Source: a virus. From it: 31,336 bases of DNA. The stretch lies in the IMG/VR virus record IMGVR_UViG_3300025646_000202, positions 1-31,336 of that record; one strand, written 5' to 3'. The translations under genes were made by a program, and so were the position numbers. Below the pieces are notes generated by a model. That model was not told where the DNA came from. It did not search any database and was given only the letters and a program-made list of their open reading frames with translations. Shown piece after piece: positions 30,804-31,336 of this stretch. How positions within the stretch are numbered: the stretch's first letter is position 1; every line of letters starts with the position of its first letter.

Positions 30804-31261
30804 TGCTTGCTTTCATTTCCAACGGCGTACTGACCCAGTACCCAATCGGCCTGCAAGACCTAAAGCAGGCATACTCCAATACCAGTTTTACGCTTCCTCT
30901 CGTCGCCTCAGAGCTTGCTGACTTTGACGTGGTGGAGGTTGCAGCAACCGATCAACCTGTCTTTGATCCCCGTACCCAACGCATTGAAGAGTCTTCTCCT
31001 GCGTTAGTTGATGGTGAGTGGCGGCAGCAGTGGTCAGTCATCTCTTTGACCGTTGAAGAAATCCAGGCCATTGAAGATGCACAGGCTGAGTCAGTGCGTG
31101 CCGAACGAAACCGCAATCTTGCAGAATGCGATTGGACGCAGCTTTCAGATGCCCCGGTGGACGCTGCCGTGTGGGCGACCTACCGTCAAGCACTCCGCGA
31201 CGTGCCTTCTCAACCTGGCTTCCCACATAATGTGACTTGGCCAACTGAACCTACTACTTAA
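30803..31261 (+). CDS. Tail-fibre assembly chaperone-like protein
   Basis: A 152-aa protein. The C-terminal part has the hallmark of phage tail assembly chaperones and related fibre-assembly proteins: RAERNRNLAECDWTQLSDAP, then AVWATYRQALRDVPSQPGFP and a final WPTEPT. The N-terminal part (residues 1-70) is beta-rich, and the middle is a charged helix (LTVEEIQAIEDAQAESVRAE). Such proteins assist folding or trimerisation of the fibre encoded just upstream, which matches the context. It is GC-richer than the virion genes, like the end of the fibre gene, so the two may have been acquired together. It begins on TAATG. Confidence 0.88.
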   Translation: MLAFISNGVLTQYPIGLQDLKQAYSNTSFTLPLVASELADFDVVEVAATDQPVFDPRTQRIEESSPALVDGEWRQQWSVISLTVEEIQAIEDAQAESVRAERNRNLAECDWTQLSDAPVDAAVWATYRQALRDVPSQPGFPHNVTWPTEPTT

Positions 31262-31269
31262 CACCTATC

Positions 31270-31336
31270 ATGATCACTATCCTTGGCATCAAAGTGTCCT
31301 ATGAGGCACTCATCTTTTTCGCTCTTTTTATCGGCT
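31270..31336 (+). CDS. Small membrane protein, 5' part only (runs off the window)
   Basis: The frame starts at ATG 31270, eight bases after the chaperone stop, and reads MITILGIKVSYEALIFFALF followed by I and G to the window end. The hydrophobic stretch fits a transmembrane segment. I recall small single-pass membrane proteins with an ILGIKxSxEAL start in this region of cyanopodovirus genomes; function unknown. It could also be a holin, which cannot be judged from 22 residues. Confidence 0.65.
   Translation, partial: MITILGIKVSYEALIFFALFIG

Noticed and set aside
1-31336. CRISPR arrays, insertion sequences, attachment sites, tRNA genes
   Set aside because: No regularly spaced repeats, transposase motifs, terminal inverted repeats or tRNA-like sequences were noticed; the gene order is continuous phage synteny.

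Overview
The window is part of a T7-like cyanophage genome (a cyanopodovirus). The evidence is a nearly complete T7 gene order on one strand together with cyanobacterial photosynthesis genes: psbA (photosystem II D1), a high-light-inducible protein (hli), and a cyanophage-type ribonucleotide reductase. A psbA-carrying T7-like phage points to marine Synechococcus or Prochlorococcus as host. Genes are tightly packed, often joined by TAATG or ATGA overlaps. I found no convincing gene on the minus strand.

Replication and nucleotide region (1-9642): the C-terminal part of a single-subunit RNA polymerase (cut by the window start), a gp2.5-like ssDNA-binding protein, endonuclease I, primase-helicase, a DNA polymerase split into out-of-phase exonuclease and polymerase ORFs, an endonuclease VII-like HNH gene that starts inside the polymerase gene, a 45-aa basic protein, 5'-3' exonuclease, a run of three overlapping small genes (unknown, DUF3310-like, MazG-like), and the alpha and beta subunits of a class I ribonucleotide reductase. 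These genes recycle and make dNTPs and replicate and resolve phage DNA.

Head and host-gene region (9635-17170): two small or structural genes, portal, another small gene and scaffold. An accessory block then sits between scaffold and capsid: hli, a 16-aa Gly/Lys peptide, an RlpA-like wall-binding or lytic protein that appears to start at AUU, psbA, a 49-aa basic protein, an RNA pseudoknot matching the glutamine-II (Downstream-peptide) riboswitch, and a 34-aa peptide. A 269-base non-coding leader full of hairpins precedes the major capsid gene. Two small genes follow the capsid, and then a strong intrinsic terminator.

Tail and internal-core region (17197-31336): tail tubular proteins A and B, three internal virion proteins, a tail fibre, a second fibre-like protein and a tail-fibre assembly chaperone. 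The second internal protein carries both a lytic transglycosylase domain and an M15 peptidase domain. The fibre gene shows a sharp base-composition break. The window ends inside a small membrane-protein gene.

The most interesting parts are the RNA elements between psbA and the capsid gene, the split DNA polymerase with its neighbouring endonuclease, the likely AUU start of the RlpA-like gene, and the unusual muralytic virion protein. All functional calls come from recognising sequence motifs by eye. No database search was run.
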